Source: Diphasiastrum complanatum
Lineage: Eukaryota; Streptophyta; Lycopodiopsida; Lycopodiales; Lycopodiaceae
Length of the DNA: 64,000 nt
NCBI GenBank assembly: GCA_029204225.1
Contig: CM055110.1
Coordinates: 45,148,267 to 45,212,266 of the forward strand
Reading direction: 5' to 3'
Positions 30,946-43,200 of the stretch are shown here, piece after piece. The notes beneath the pieces were generated by a model. It was given only the letters and a program-made list of their open reading frames with translations, was not told the origin of the DNA and did not search any database. Numbering within the stretch: position 1 is the stretch's first letter; each line of letters begins with the position of its first letter. A program made the position numbers and the translations under genes.

Positions 30946-32752
30946 ATGGTGCATTCCGACATTTCCGGTCTGTGGGACGAGGTAGACATTGTCAGGCGGC
31001 TTGCCGACAAGTCCAACAAGACCAGTCAGAAGATCGTGCGTTGCCGATACTGCCTCGTCGAATTTGTTGCGTCCCTCACTCGCCTTAAAGGCCACCTGCT
31101 CGGTGCACGCCAAAAATGGTGGCACCTTAAATGCTGCCCCTTGTGGCAGCATGTCCGTCCCCGACAGGCAGCGACTACTGGACACATACGGGCCATGTCT
31201 TGTGGCGGGGGAGAACACCATTTCAAAGGGCGTTCTCCGGTTTTGCACCGCTCCTTGGCTGGCACGCATGAGGAGTTTGCCCCTCCACCAGTGCACTTCA
31301 CTTATGCTACTGCACCCATCCCTGCCAATGCATCCCACTCTCCTCATTCCACGTCTACAGCCGATGCATCCACTAGTGCCCAGCCTGTCGCGTCATCGTC
31401 CATTCCTGTCACGGTTGGTGCACCGTGCTGGAGGTCCACCACCCGTCGCCCACCAGGTAGAGCCCTTGTGTAGTAGACCATTCGCGGCGCGCATCAGCTG
31501 CACATGGACAGAGAGGCCACACAGGCCGTGGCTAATTTGATTTACGAGCTGAACCTACCTTTTGCCATCACCGATTCTGAGCCCTTCAGAAGGGCATTCC
31601 GCCTTGCACAGTCTGTCAGCCCTAGCTGGAGAGTCTCTGGTTCAGAGGTTGTTCGTACACACATGTTGAGAGATAGGGTCGAGTCCTTGTCCAGAGAAAT
31701 GGAGCTTCTACGCTGCCACTGGGCCACATATGGATGCAGCATCATGTCTGATGGCTGGACTGATGTCAGGAGGAGGCCGATCCTCAACATCTTGGTCTCC
31801 AGCTGCATGGGTACACAGTTTTTGAGAGCCGTGGATTGCAGTAGAGGGGACGTCATTAGATCTTCCATCTTGTCCATAGGCCCACAGCATGTCGTTACGG
31901 TGGTGTTTGCCAGTTCAGAGAGAGATGAGGCAGACCATACAGGTGCAGGGCACACGCCACGGGCAGGGGTCACAGGTGCATCACGTGGTAGAGGTGGGAC
32001 ACATGGCACATGTTATACCGGGAGACAGGCAGGGCACACAGGGGGGGGACAGTGGCATACCTACCTATGCCGACATGATGGAGGGGGCTCTTGATAGAGG
32101 GCAGAGTGATTTAGATGCCGGTCCGACAGATGTTTGGATGCGTGCAGTACAGAGTCATGGCCGTTACTACGACAGCACACCAAAGGAGGCACCAGATGAC
32201 TTTGATTGCACAGATTGGGAGGCCATGCAAGATCCACAGGGTGCACATGATGAGGCACGGGATGAGGCACGGGTTGATTTTGGGGATGGTGCACAGGATG
32301 ATTCAGGGGATGTTGCACAGGATGAGGCCCAGATCCAAGAGCATTTGTATTCAGATGCCCAGCTGGACGACCTGATTGCCACATTGGATTTCCAGGCTCA
32401 GCAGATGCTGAGTGTCAAGGCACCCCCGTCATCTCTTACCAACATGCCATACACAGAGACCGAGCCAGAGCAACCGCACAAGGTGTCTATAGTTCCTCCA
32501 GCTCCTCAGAGGGTGTATGTGCGCCGCACAGCTCCTCCAGTGCCACCAATGCCATTCAGGCTTGCAGCCCCTCCATCGTCGTCCACTTCTGCAGCACCAG
32601 GTCTCCATGGCATGCCACCATCTGTGCCCAGGTTTTCTCTTGCAGCGCCCACATCCACAGTGGCTCCTCCAACTGCTCCCCCAGTGGCAGCACCCACTCT
32701 AAGACATGTCAAACAAATATATACATTCCAAAGGAGTAATAAAGGAATGTAG
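30946..32752 (+). pseudogene. hAT transposase, internally deleted
   Basis: The region is GC-rich against its AT-rich surroundings. It starts with a BED-type zinc finger (VRCRYCLVEF...RLKGHLLG), shifts frame near 31100, has a Ser/Thr/Pro-rich linker, then from 31504 the DUF659-like hAT part: MELLRCHWATYGCSIMSDGW then TDVRRRPILNILVSS. After about 31850 the catalytic middle and dimerisation domain are missing, and a second frame (31889-32752) gives an Asp/Gln-rich, then Pro-rich tail. In plants hAT elements move by cut and paste. The element cannot encode an active enzyme. Terminal repeats were not identified. Confidence 0.75.
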
Positions 32753-32974
32753 TTAGTGAGTGAAAATAGAGCTCAAATAAAGCCAACATCACAAAGAATG
32801 GAAAATGAATATCACAAAAATGCCAATCTAGAAAAAAAAAAATCTAGAATCTAGATTTGTAACTATAACAATGACCTTAAAAAATGACAATAAATCAAGT
32901 GGCAACTATTCTCAACTTAATTGTAGTTTGTAGCTAGAAACGAGATAAATGTTTAAAACATAATGAACATATGC

Positions 32975-34528
32975 TTAGTCCTCATCTTCTGCTTCATTAT
33001 CAGCAATATTGAAGTATCGAAGCTCATACACATTTCTATCCTTATTTGATGCTATGACTCGCAACCAATCCCTTACGTTGTGCTTCTTCAAATACTTCTT
33101 TGTAAGATACTTTAAATACCTGCAAAGACCAAACTAAGTGATTGATTAAAATGCCATAACACAAATTTCAATAGATACATAAGAAAAAGAATGTTCTTAG
33201 GTGTCATCAATTCAATCAACAACTTGATGCAATAACCTTAAACCTTGACCCTCTCTTGTTAAGACAAAAAAAGTTTCAAATATTCCAAGGCTTACTTTCC
33301 TAGTAAGACTACCTCTAATTAGATACAAGTATTATCAAGACTTACAAATAGGCTACCTCTTATTACAAGTATGTAGAAACAAGTATTAAATAAGAAAAAC
33401 TGGAAGCAAACATTGCAAGCGTAGTAAGAAGACTAGTGAAAATCATGGTTTTGGTAAAGATTTGATTGTAGAAGAGGGAACCACAAAATGAAAAATCAAT
33501 GTTGCACGTTCTGTTCCTAACAAACAACCTCTTAGGAAACCAACCTTCCTAGAGAGAGAGAGAGAGAGAGAGAGAGCACCATATGAAAAGTATAAAAGCT
33601 CCAACCATCATAAAGAGATGAAAATCAAGCATTCCAAAGAAGGAAATCTGAAAATTACTGTAAGTAGAAGGCAAATATGAGTCCTTAAATCTCAAAATTG
33701 ACCAGAGAAGATCATGTCCTACTAGTGCTATTTGTATCTCAGTTGAAATTTCCTTCGTATGGGGGCCACATCATAGCCCATCTATTGGTGTCGCATGTGA
33801 TGTTTTGTGGATGATTTGAAAGTTACATCTGATAATTTCATTCTCTGAATCAACATAAATCTTTGGGTTGGCTGAAAGTGGTAACCAGACTCAAGACTTA
33901 ACCATACTAGATGTCAACTATGCGATCTTCCACACATAAAACCACCAAAACCATCAAGAGTTCCATCTAAATAACAATTAAAATAGCAATACCTCCTGGC
34001 ACATTACTTCCATACTCAAGTTCAATCACCTCCTAACAAACAATCAGTACCAAAAACTTATCCAGATAGAAAGTTTTTCCAAACTTGATATTCACATATC
34101 AATATCCGTTGTCAGGCGTTGACAGATTATGTTCAAGAAGATACTGAAGAAAGACAGATGCACCATCATTTCCCAAGAAACACAGAAAATTAAATGATTC
34201 TAGTAAAACCGCAAAAGGCTGCTCTCTACAAACTTAAAACAGGTAAGATAACAATGACCAGACATTGGATTGCCAACCTTTTAGAAAATGCACTTTCCGA
34301 AGTCACGCTGACTTTATTCTTCTCACGAACAATTGTGACAGCATCCCCCAGAACTCCAGCCTTGCCTCCAACCTTGATGCGATCCTGCAAGAACTTCTCA
34401 AAGGATGCAATATCCATGATCTTGTCCTCCACAGGCTTGCCGCAGTCGATCGTGAAGGTGGAAGCCTTCTTCTTGCCCTTGGGGCCTCCTGCTGCCGCTG
34501 CCTTCTTTGCTGCTACCGCTGGCGCCAT
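32975..34528 (-). CDS. RPL22: 60S ribosomal protein L22, two exons
   Basis: The CDS joins 34528-34278 and 33119-32975, with a GT...AG intron of 1158 bases; the split codon AG/G encodes Arg. The 131-residue product has an Ala/Lys-rich start, [40 protein letters not shown], then [20 protein letters not shown] and an acidic end (DNEAEDED), the full L22e fold that binds 28S rRNA on the large subunit. Length fits plant L22. I chose the ATG at 34528 (MAPAVAAKK); an in-frame ATG nine bases upstream is possible. There are no stops or frameshifts, so it is probably functional, unlike its neighbours. Confidence 0.95.
33550..33576. repeat. (GA)13 microsatellite in the RPL22 intron
   Basis: A perfect GA array inside the intron of RPL22. 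No other feature was seen in the intron. Confidence 0.9.
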
Positions 34529-34535
34529 CTCTTCC

Positions 34536-34720
34536 AAACCCTAACACCCTCTATCTCTTCTCTATAGCAAAGACGAGGAAGTATGGAACCTCAAAGAGCC
34601 CTATAAAGAAGAAGTCACCTCCCCACCCATACATACCTAAAAGGGGGAGGTAAAACAAAATTTGCCCCAATCGGATGCACTTCAAGTGCCTGACGACATG
34701 TGGTGTACATTATTTCACTC
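34536..34720 (-). promoter_or_regulatory. RPL22 promoter with telo-box
   Basis: AAACCCTAA at 34537-34545 is a telo-box, an element typical of plant ribosomal protein gene promoters and 5' ends. The pyrimidine-rich CCTCTATCTCTTCTCTATAG follows on the plus strand. A TATA-like CTTTATAGGG reads on the minus strand at about 34600. Together they support an expressed gene. Confidence 0.6.
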
Positions 34721-34739
34721 CGTGGCATTTTCCGCGTTA

Positions 34740-35600
34740 ATGTAAGCTCACTATTTTATAAGCATACGGTTATCTTTTTCTCTCAAGTATAAAATATTAT
34801 CAAAGTTTAACGTGATTTGGGGGTGGCCATTCACTTGCAAGAAGGTGCATTCCTCGGAGTCGGATTATAGCCCTTAGTTAAAGGTTGAAAATTTTGCTCT
34901 TTAAAAGGTAGCATTTGAATGCTTCAGAAGCAAGGAAACCAAAGTTTTTTTGAAGCTTATGAGTACTGGTATAATGCAGAATTAATAACTGGTTCTAGTT
35001 TCTTGTTTTTATGGATACAATTTTCATTGCTTTAAGACATATTTGATGGCTGTATTTTTGTAAAGGAAGTGAAACTTTGTATTGAATCTTTTGTTGTGAG
35101 CTTGTAAAGGATTGTAAACTAATATATAATACTGTTAGTTTGGAATTTTAATGACAAGCATAAGCACAACATAAGTGTATATTTCTGGTGAATTTCAATT
35201 AGAAGTTTCAGCATCTATATTCATAATTTTGTACAAAACTAGTGAATAAAAAAAAATCAGTTTTCTAGTAAGTTGCTTGAGAGAGTTGTTGGATATTTTT
35301 AGCTTAGTTTTGCAGGGATTTTGCCAGTAACCGTAAGAGTTGCAAATTAATAACTGATGAACTATAAAATGTTTTATCAAACTGAAGTAAAGCTAAGAGG
35401 AACATGTGCAAAGGCGGGGTTGCCCTGCTACATGTCAGGTAAGTTTTTTTATAAGCATTAAAGCTTTCAATTCCTTTGCTTCAACGCTTTGTTGAAAACT
35501 TTTGATGGATAGCAAACTCGAGATCCCTACAAAGCAAATTTGTAAAGGAGCCTTAAAACCTGCATAAAACCTACTAAAAAGAGGAGGTAGTAGGACGGAT
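34740..35600. other. No gene seen upstream of RPL22
   Basis: AT-rich DNA with short frames only. No domain and no clear repeat were recognised. Confidence 0.5.
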
Positions 35601-35631
35601 TGGAATGTGCAGCAACGGCGATACATCTATA

Positions 35632-35739
<108 letters not shown>

Positions 35740-36122
35740 TCTTCCCGCAATCTCCCCTGCTCTCGGGTTGCTATTCATGCCCTTGATGGTGACTCGAATG
35801 GGGGGAGGGGAGGGTAGCCCGACGGCTACCCTGAGCCCCCTCCCTTAGTTTGATGAAGTGAAAGGGGGGACTGTATTGCTTAGTTTGACTTTTTTTTTAT
35901 TTTTATGGTTGTTCATAAATGGCCTTTTTTAATTCATTGGCTTTCATTTTTTTACAAGCATTTAAAGTGACATTATTTTTTCAAATTTGTAATTGGTTAA
36001 ATGGTGTTTGTTTAATTAATTTTCCTTGCGACGTTCTCAAGTTGTAGTTGATGCTAATTCAAGCACATTTATTTGGGAAAGGACGTAACTATTTTCCATA
36101 GGAGAATGGCAACAAAGAAGTT

Positions 36123-36700
36123 TTGATGGTCAGAGATGAACTTATTTTCTCTCCCAAAATTTGGCCGGTCTCTTCCAACGTGGGAGGACCAATTGATCCC
36201 AATCAATTACTCCATACCCTAAGTAAGGCAATATTGGAACTTCAAAGAAAAAAATATTTTGATGAATTGGATATCACGGCTCACCAAAAGACAAAGAACA
36301 AAAGGCCGATAATCAAAGACAAGGCACACAAGTTGGCAGTAAAAAAAATCTTCGTTCTTTGTGTAACGAAACTGGGCATTGAGCGAAATGGTGCTCCAGA
36401 AAAAAGAACAAAGTATCAAATATCATAACGATGGAATCACCTATAGGCAGATTGATTAAATAGGAAATTATCCATGTGCTTTGCAATTTTAGTAAGTTAT
36501 CTTTCAAACCTAATAAATTGTTTCGAGTTAGAGGCAAAATTTTAGATAAAGACATTAACGTATTATTTGATTCTAGAAGCACTCACAATTTCATAAATTC
36601 TCAATTTGTGTAGAAGCTTCAGGTACCAATGATTTGCGAGTAAACTTTTTGAGAGTTTTGCAAGTTTCTTCTACCCATGATCCAACAAAATGGTAGCACA
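36123..36700 (+). pseudogene. Gypsy gag-protease fragment
   Basis: After a 101-residue Gag-like frame, a second frame gives a zinc knuckle (LCNETGH, stop, AKWCSRKK) and at about 36545-36600 a retropepsin block reading VLFDSRSTHNFINSQF, where the family has D-S-G-S-T. Stops at about 36381, 36459 and 36612 break it. LTRs were not found. Confidence 0.75.
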
Positions 36701-36879
36701 TGGTGTGCATCTCTTTTTATGCCACTACATGATTTTTTTAAGTACAATAATTGTGGTTGGATGCATAAAAATTTGACTATCCATCAAATTTTAAATAGGT
36801 CTATCACAAAATACTTTGTTACTCTATAAATATAGGTTCACTTTTATTATATAAAAAAAATGTTCATGAAGTTGTAAAA

Positions 36880-37356
36880 GCTAGCATGCTGGCATGCTAG
36901 CCTAAAAAAATTTTACTTAAAAAAATGAAGTCTTTTTTAATAAAATTTATTTCTTTTTGGACTTGATGCAACTAGCATGCCGGTGTGCTAGTTGAGTAAA
37001 TTACAAAATAGAACAACTATTTTGACACATTTGAGAATCAAATTTTGAGTAAAAATATTATTTCAAAATATTTTCTTCAACCTGCAAACATAGTAAGCAA
37101 ACGTACTAAGTAAAATAGCTGTAAAAAAAAATGTGCAGCCTTTAAAGATAGCACGCCGACGTGTTATATGAAATGAGAAAAAAAAAATTGTAGTGTCCAA
37201 AGATAGCACGTCGACATGCTATCTTTGGACGCTACAAAAAAATAATTATTTAAATTGTTTTTACTTTGTGAGATTTTCAACTATGTACCAAACCATTCTT
37301 AATAATAAACATTGAAGTAGTGGCTTAAAAAAGATAGCACACGATGTGCTACCTTT
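36880..37356. repeat. Five related palindromes with TAGCAYG core
   Basis: Five inverted repeats share the core TAGCAYG...CRTGCTA: 36880-36901 (10-bp arms), 36970-36993, about 37147-37170 (imperfect), 37188-37237 (about 25-bp arms with two mismatches) and 37327-37356. Spacing is about 50-180 bases. The DNA between them is AT-rich with no gene. Confidence 0.8.
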
Positions 37357-37713
37357 TTGTTGAATCATGGCAAGAAAGAAACTCACAAAAAATTTACTTG
37401 CAAAATGCCAAGGCCCCATGATAAGTGTCTAAGTTGGTCTGTCAAATATATCAAAGTCGAATGAGTTCCGAGTCTTTAAGTCGAAATCAAACCTCAATAC
37501 CTATTTGAAAGCGAGATTCGATTTCATCGAGCTCCATCTAGAATGTCGAAGGTATAGTTCATTGACGACCATGATTGATAGTTTGAGCAGTGCTTAGACT
37601 ATTCACAGATTTGAATGTGAAAACTGGTTGTTTCGAGTTAGTAGAACAGATCTCTGTCGAATTTCCAGTCGATTAACTCTAATAGGAAGTATTTTGATTG
37701 TCGATGGAATCGA

Positions 37714-37905
37714 ATTGTTAGGCTTTTTTCGTGTCTATGAAGTTTGATATTTTATTGAGAGTTCTATCAAAACTCTGTGTTATGTTAATGATCGGATAAG
37801 GTAGTACGAGCTACCTATTGTTAGGCTTTTGTCGTGTCTATGGAGTTTGGTATTTCATTGAGAGTTCTATCGGAACTCTGTATTATGTTAGTGATTGGAT
37901 TCTAC
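37714..37905. repeat. Two-copy tandem repeat, period about 103 bp
   Basis: ATTGTTAGGCTTTTKTCGTG, TCTATGRAGTTTGRTATTT and CATTGAGAGTTCTATC recur starting at 37714 and 37817. It is non-coding. Confidence 0.85.
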
Positions 37906-38047
37906 CTACTGTTTGAATATCTGTCGATAACCAAGATTACATCACTTGAAACTGTACAAGGTTCAATAATCTCCAATATTCATTTGTTTATCATCATATA
38001 GAAACAATAATTCTTGACACTACATTAATTCTATATATCTAAAGAGA

Positions 38048-38345
38048 ACTAAGCTACAACATGATGTTGATGGTTCTTTGGACGAGGGTGGTGATAGAGA
38101 GGCATCTACACGTCAAAACCCAAGGAGGACATCAAGGCAACGACATAAACCATCAAGGCTCACATATGATGAGAAGGGTAAGCAAATTGTTGAGGGTACA
38201 AATTTTGCCTTCCTAACTTCTTTTAGAACCTACTTGTGTAGAGGAAGCAAGGCAAAAGGAGTGGGTCCAAGCAATGGATCTTGAGTATCAAGCTCTTTTT
38301 AAGAATAACACTTGGAGGTTGGTGAAGCTTCCACAAGACAAGAAG
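38048..38345 (+). pseudogene. Copia integrase-RT linker fragment
   Basis: The frame reads SRQRHKPSRLTYDEKGKQIV then EGTNFAF, and after shifts AMDLEY(Q)ALF-NNTWRLVKLP, the start of copia RT. The YDEKxKQIVEGTN block is shared with the minus-strand element at 50871-52240, so both belong to the same family. The fragment ends at about 38345. Confidence 0.75.
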
Positions 38346-39059
38346 TCAAGTTCTTGTGTATTCTATGCACATAAACCTATAAATGAATCTAAAATGACTC
38401 ATAAAGGTTTTGAGTTATAAGTAAGAGAAAAACCCAACACCCTTTTATGATCTATAGTATTTGGCATCAACAAAAAGAATCTTCTCTCATAACCTCAGGC
38501 TTTATTTTCCAATGAATAATAACCAATGGTTATGTATTCAATCTCATTGCACAATCGTGCACCACTAGCATTGCGAACATTGGGCTTGTACCTACAAAAA
38601 GAAAAGTAAATTATTATTTTAAACAATGATCTATGCTAAGCATAGAATATATTAAAATTAAAATGAATAAAGTTAAGTTTTAAAAAATTTAAAAACATAC
38701 AAAATAGCATTTTCAATCCCAGCATTGCAAAAAGATAAAAGAGCTTTTTTGCACTGAAGTCGACTGCCAGCTTGAATGAAATATCACAACTCTCCAAATA
38801 GGAGAAGTTGTGCTTCAAGAAATCCTTGCATCACACTATGGATCTCAGTAAATTTCAATGGAAATCATCATTTATAGATTCTTTCATTTGAAATCCATAG
38901 GGGATGTCTGCAATGCAAAGAGTGTAGGGTCTTCTCTTTAAAAAATTTGAAATCTCCCTACAATCTCCTTTTTTCATAGTGTAAAAACATGGTTGATCAT
39001 CAACACATTTCGGGAGGTATGTCTCTGTCATTGTTCAAAGTATTGCTATTCAAAAGACT

Positions 39060-39390
39060 TTGCCAAGTTTGATGGATCTTCAAGAGATCTTGATCAATGA
39101 AGAATATAGGCTTCAAGCAAGAGGTGGATCTACATCAACACTTCAAGAGGATTCTATGTTCACAAAGGGCAAATTCAAGGGAAAAACCAAAAGTAAGTGG
39201 TCTAAAGGGAAAGATCAAGTGGATGCTTCTTCAAGTGGCAAAAAGAAGGATAGATGAAAGCTCAAGTGCTTCTATTGTGGCATCAAAGGACACTTTGCAA
39301 GTGAGTGCTACAAGAAGAAGAGAGATCAAGGAGACAAATGTCGTAAAATGGTGGGCGTGAGTGGCAGCGAAAGCTCGAGGCTTAGAGCAT
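39060..39390 (+). pseudogene. Copia gag fragment with zinc knuckle
   Basis: The frame reads MDLQEILINEEYRLQARGGS, a Lys/Ser-rich stretch (GKFKGKTKSKWSKGKDQVD), a TGA at 39255, then LKCFYCGIKGHFASECYKKK, a CCHC knuckle that binds element RNA. The Gag is cut off at about 39395 by the LTR that follows. Confidence 0.85.
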
Positions 39391-39395
39391 AGGCG

Positions 39396-40258
39396 TGTAG
39401 GAACGGAAACGCAACAGTTAGCAGCAGAAATATTCAAGTAGAAGAATTTATACAAATTGTGCAAATGAACGACGCAGTAGTGAGACAAAAATTGCACTCT
39501 GATTAATATCAACAGTGAGTACAATGGCTTGAAGTAATAACTTTAATTTGCTGAGCGTGATAATGCTATCTACAGAAAACTCTGATTGAAAAAAGAAATT
39601 CAAATTAACACTAACATAGCTTGATTCAGCTAATATATAGATTTACAAGTGTCGAGAGAAAAAATATTTCATGCCTTAACTACCATTAACTCCAGTTTTG
39701 AATATGTACAAAGTTGGTAACCGCCCTTAGGATATTTGTTTCTCCAGTTGTTTTAGGGTTGATGATAATTTGGCGACGTCGGTCTGCCAATGTAGCAAAA
39801 ACGGAAAAGTCCAAAAAACTCAAAGGTGCCCTTAGACTGAAGGTATGCAAATCCTAAAGGTGCCCTTAGACTTAAGGTATGTAAATATTGAAGGCGCCCT
39901 TAGATTTAAGACAACGAAAAAGACAAAAAAGCCGAAAAAGTGCCTTAGACTAAAGGTAGCGGAGAAGGCAAAGGTGCCTTAGACTAAAGATAGCGAAAAA
40001 GCAGAAGGTGCCTTAGACTAAAGGCAGCGAAAAATCTGAAAAAGCCGAAGGTGTCTTGAAATGGTTTCTAAGGCATTCTGGCCACTTTGTTGTATTTTTC
40101 GCGAAGAGGCAAAAAAGGCGAAGGTGCCTTAAAATGGTTAAGGCAAACAAATCTCAAAGGAAAAAATGTGAAGGTCCGAAACATGTAGTCGGCCTTCGGT
40201 TTTCAGGATGCTCATTACTTGAACTATTTGTTTAAGGCTGAGCATAAAAAATCTAACA
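39396..40258 (-). repeat. 3' LTR of copia element A
   Basis: On the minus strand it starts TGTTAGATTTTT directly after a purine tract (TTAAGGGAGAG) and ends CGTTCCTACA, about 863 bp. It lies against a broken copia gag fragment on its far side. Its U3 half contains a tandem repeat (39826-40135). Confidence 0.75.
39826..40135. repeat. Tandem minisatellite in the LTR U3
   Basis: About seven units of 34-44 bases share AAGGTGCCYTTAGACTWAAG and an AGCGAAAAAG-like tail. They sit in the U3 part of the LTR, where enhancers lie. A single related unit (GGCGAAGGTGCCCTTAAA) also occurs in the LTR at 44083-45266, near 45000. Confidence 0.85.
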
Positions 40259-43200
40259 CTCTCCCTTAATGTGGATCTTGAAAAACTTTGATCTTCATAT
40301 TTAACATATCGTTGAATATGAGATATTGCTCCTTTGATAGAGCCTTTGTGAAGCAATTTGTTGCCATGTAGTTTGTTCTGTAGAAAGCCAATTCTACTTC
40401 CTTGTTGTGCACTTTCTCTCTAAGGAAATGATACATGATTTCTATATGTTTGCTTCGAGAGTGAAATCTCGGATTGGCAGATAGCGCTATTGTGTTTTGA
40501 TTGTCACAATAGATTGTTGGAGGAAGTATTTGTGCATGGTTGAGGTCTGCAAGCAGTTGCCTTAGCCAGATCACCTCTTTGGTTGCATTTGTGGTAGCTA
40601 TGTATTCAGATTTCGTTGTTGATAATGCAACTGAGGTCTACTATCGGCTGTTCCATGAGATTGGGCCTTGATTGTATAAGAATATAAATCCAAAAGTTGA
40701 TTTTCTAGTGTCGACATCTCCTGCCCAATTTGCATCTGTGTAGGCTTCTAGGATGTTGGCAGTGTGGCTGCCTCCGTAGCAGATGTTGAGAGTTTTCGTT
40801 GCTTAGATGTACTTCATGACCTTTGTTAGTGCCTTCCAATGAGTTAAGCCTAAATTTGACAGGAACTGATTGAGCGCACTGATCGAATATGCAAGGTCTG
40901 GTGGCGTGTAGATCATTGCATACATCAATGAGCCGATGATGGATTGAAACGGGTAGCACTTCATCTCCTCCTTTTTTGTCTCAGTTTGAGGAGACTATTC
41001 TGTTGATAGCTTTAGTCCAAGGTCGAGTGGAAAGTAACTTGGTTTGCAGTTGGCCATTCCATAATTTTCCAGTACGTTGTTGAGATATAGTTGCTGACTG
41101 ATAAAGATCAATCTGCTGGGTCGATCTCGTTGAATTTGGATTTCGATACAATAGTGGGCTGGACCCATGTCAGTCATCTTGTACTTCTGGGCTAGCATGC
41201 ATTTTGTATCCTTCATCAGATTCAGATTTATACTGAATAAGAGTGTATCATCTAAATAGAGAGTGATGATGATGAAGTAATCTAATACAAACTTGAAGTA
41301 GACATTCGCGTATACTGAGTTTGGAATAAAACCATTCTCTATCATAAATGCGTTAATCTTCTGGAACCAGGTTGGGTGACTGTTTCAGCCCGTAGAGTGC
41401 CTTGTGAATTCTGCATACAAGGTGTTGTTGCTTGTCGTTCAGTTTGTATCCCTCTGGCTACGTCATATAGATTTTCTCTTCGATGGTTCCATTGAGGAAA
41501 GCGGTTTGAACATCCATCTGGTGGACTTCAAGATCTGTTGCGGCTGCAAAGGAGAGGAGTAGGCGGATCGAAGCATGTTTGACAACTAGGCTTAAGGTTT
41601 CTGAATAATCCAGATCTGGAATCTGGAAAAATCCTTTGGTGACTAGCCTTGCCTTGTAACAATTTAGCCTCCCTTCAGCATCGTACTTCGCCTTGAATAT
41701 CCATTTGCATGGAATCGAGTTTCGGTCCTATGGCAGCTAAGTGAGTGTCCACATTTGATTCTCCATAATAGAATCGAGTTTGGTGTCCATCACTGCTTTC
41801 CACTGGTCAGCATCAAGAGTAGACATTGCCTCAGAAACGGTGTTCGGTTCTTGTACAAAGTAGCATGCTGGATCATTCATAAATCTGAATGGAGGTTGTC
41901 TGGACCTATTCGACCTTCTGGGTTGAACTTCGGTCCTCTAATGTGGGTTGACTTGTTGAGATTCTGACTCATTGTCTGAGTCAGCATCGATGTTTTGCAG
42001 TTGAATCTCTGGATCGGAATTGTTTGGTTGTTCGATTCTTGAGTCGGATTTATCAACAGCTTTTCCTTTGTGGTCGATGAACTGGTCTTGCACAAAAATG
42101 ATGTCTCTACTGGTGAATGCCTTCTCGGTATCCAAATTGTAGAGCTTGTATGCCTTGTGGTCTGGGAAATAGCCGATGAAAATCATTTTCCTACTCTTAT
42201 CATCTAGATTTCTTCTTAGATTCTCAAGGCTCTGAACAAAAGCGATGCATCCAAACACTCGAATATGTTTGAGTGATGGTTTTGATCATGTCCATACCTC
42301 ATAAGGTGTCTTGCCGTTCAGGGCTTTGGTGATGGATCGGTTCTACAAGTAGGCAGCTGTAGTAACAGCTTCTGCGCAAAAAAATTTTAAAAGACAGAAA
42401 TGGGCCATTATGTTCTTGGCACTCTTGATGAGTGTCCGATTCTTTCGTTCAGCTACACCATTGGACTGAGGTGAGTAACTGGTTGTATATTGTTGATGTA
42501 TCTCATTGGCCTTGCAGAACTCCTTGAATTCTATGGAGATGTACTCTCCCCCTCCATCTGTGCATAGAGCCTTGATCTTCCTCTGGGTCTAGTTTTCTGC
42601 AGATGCCTTCAACTGCTTGAAGAACTTGAATGCTTCAGATTTATTCTTCATATAGTAGGTTGCAATCTTCCAAGAGAAGTCATTGATGAAGGTTAGGAAA
42701 TAGAGAGCCCCCCCTGTGGAAACAGTCTATATCGGGCCACAAATGTTGCTATGTACAAGGTCAAGCAAGCCCTTGGACATATGAACTGAGCCTGAACTGA
42801 AGAGACTCCTAGCATACTTGCTGATAATACAGCTTTCGCATGGAGAAGTTGGCTTGCTGACTGAAGGCAGATCTTGTACTACACTTTGAGTTGACATTTG
42901 CTGAATACTGTTGAAGTTAAGATAGACAAGTCTGAAATGTCACAGCATGTCAGTTGATTCAGAAGTGGTTGTGTGAAGGGCTTGATTGTTAGAAGAGTAG
43001 CAGTGGCTGAGTTTGTAAAGATAGTCGCTTCTTTTTCTATCGGCTAGAACCTTTCAGGATTTGTCAAGAATTGTGCAGTCTTCTGTATCGAATTTGACCC
43101 TCCGACCTGAATTGGTGATTCTGCTACTGAGAGCAGATTCTTGGTCAGATTTGGAACATGGAGAACGTTGGACAACAACTTGACTTCACTTCTTTTGAGT

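Noticed and set aside
31542-32009. 155-residue minus-strand frame
   Set aside because: It is the antisense of the hAT DUF659-like part.
34194-34567. Plus-strand frames over RPL22 exon 1
   Set aside because: They are antisense of a clear L22 exon.
36880-37356. CRISPR-like array
   Set aside because: The repeats are palindromes of varying length with irregular spacing, and the DNA is plant nuclear.
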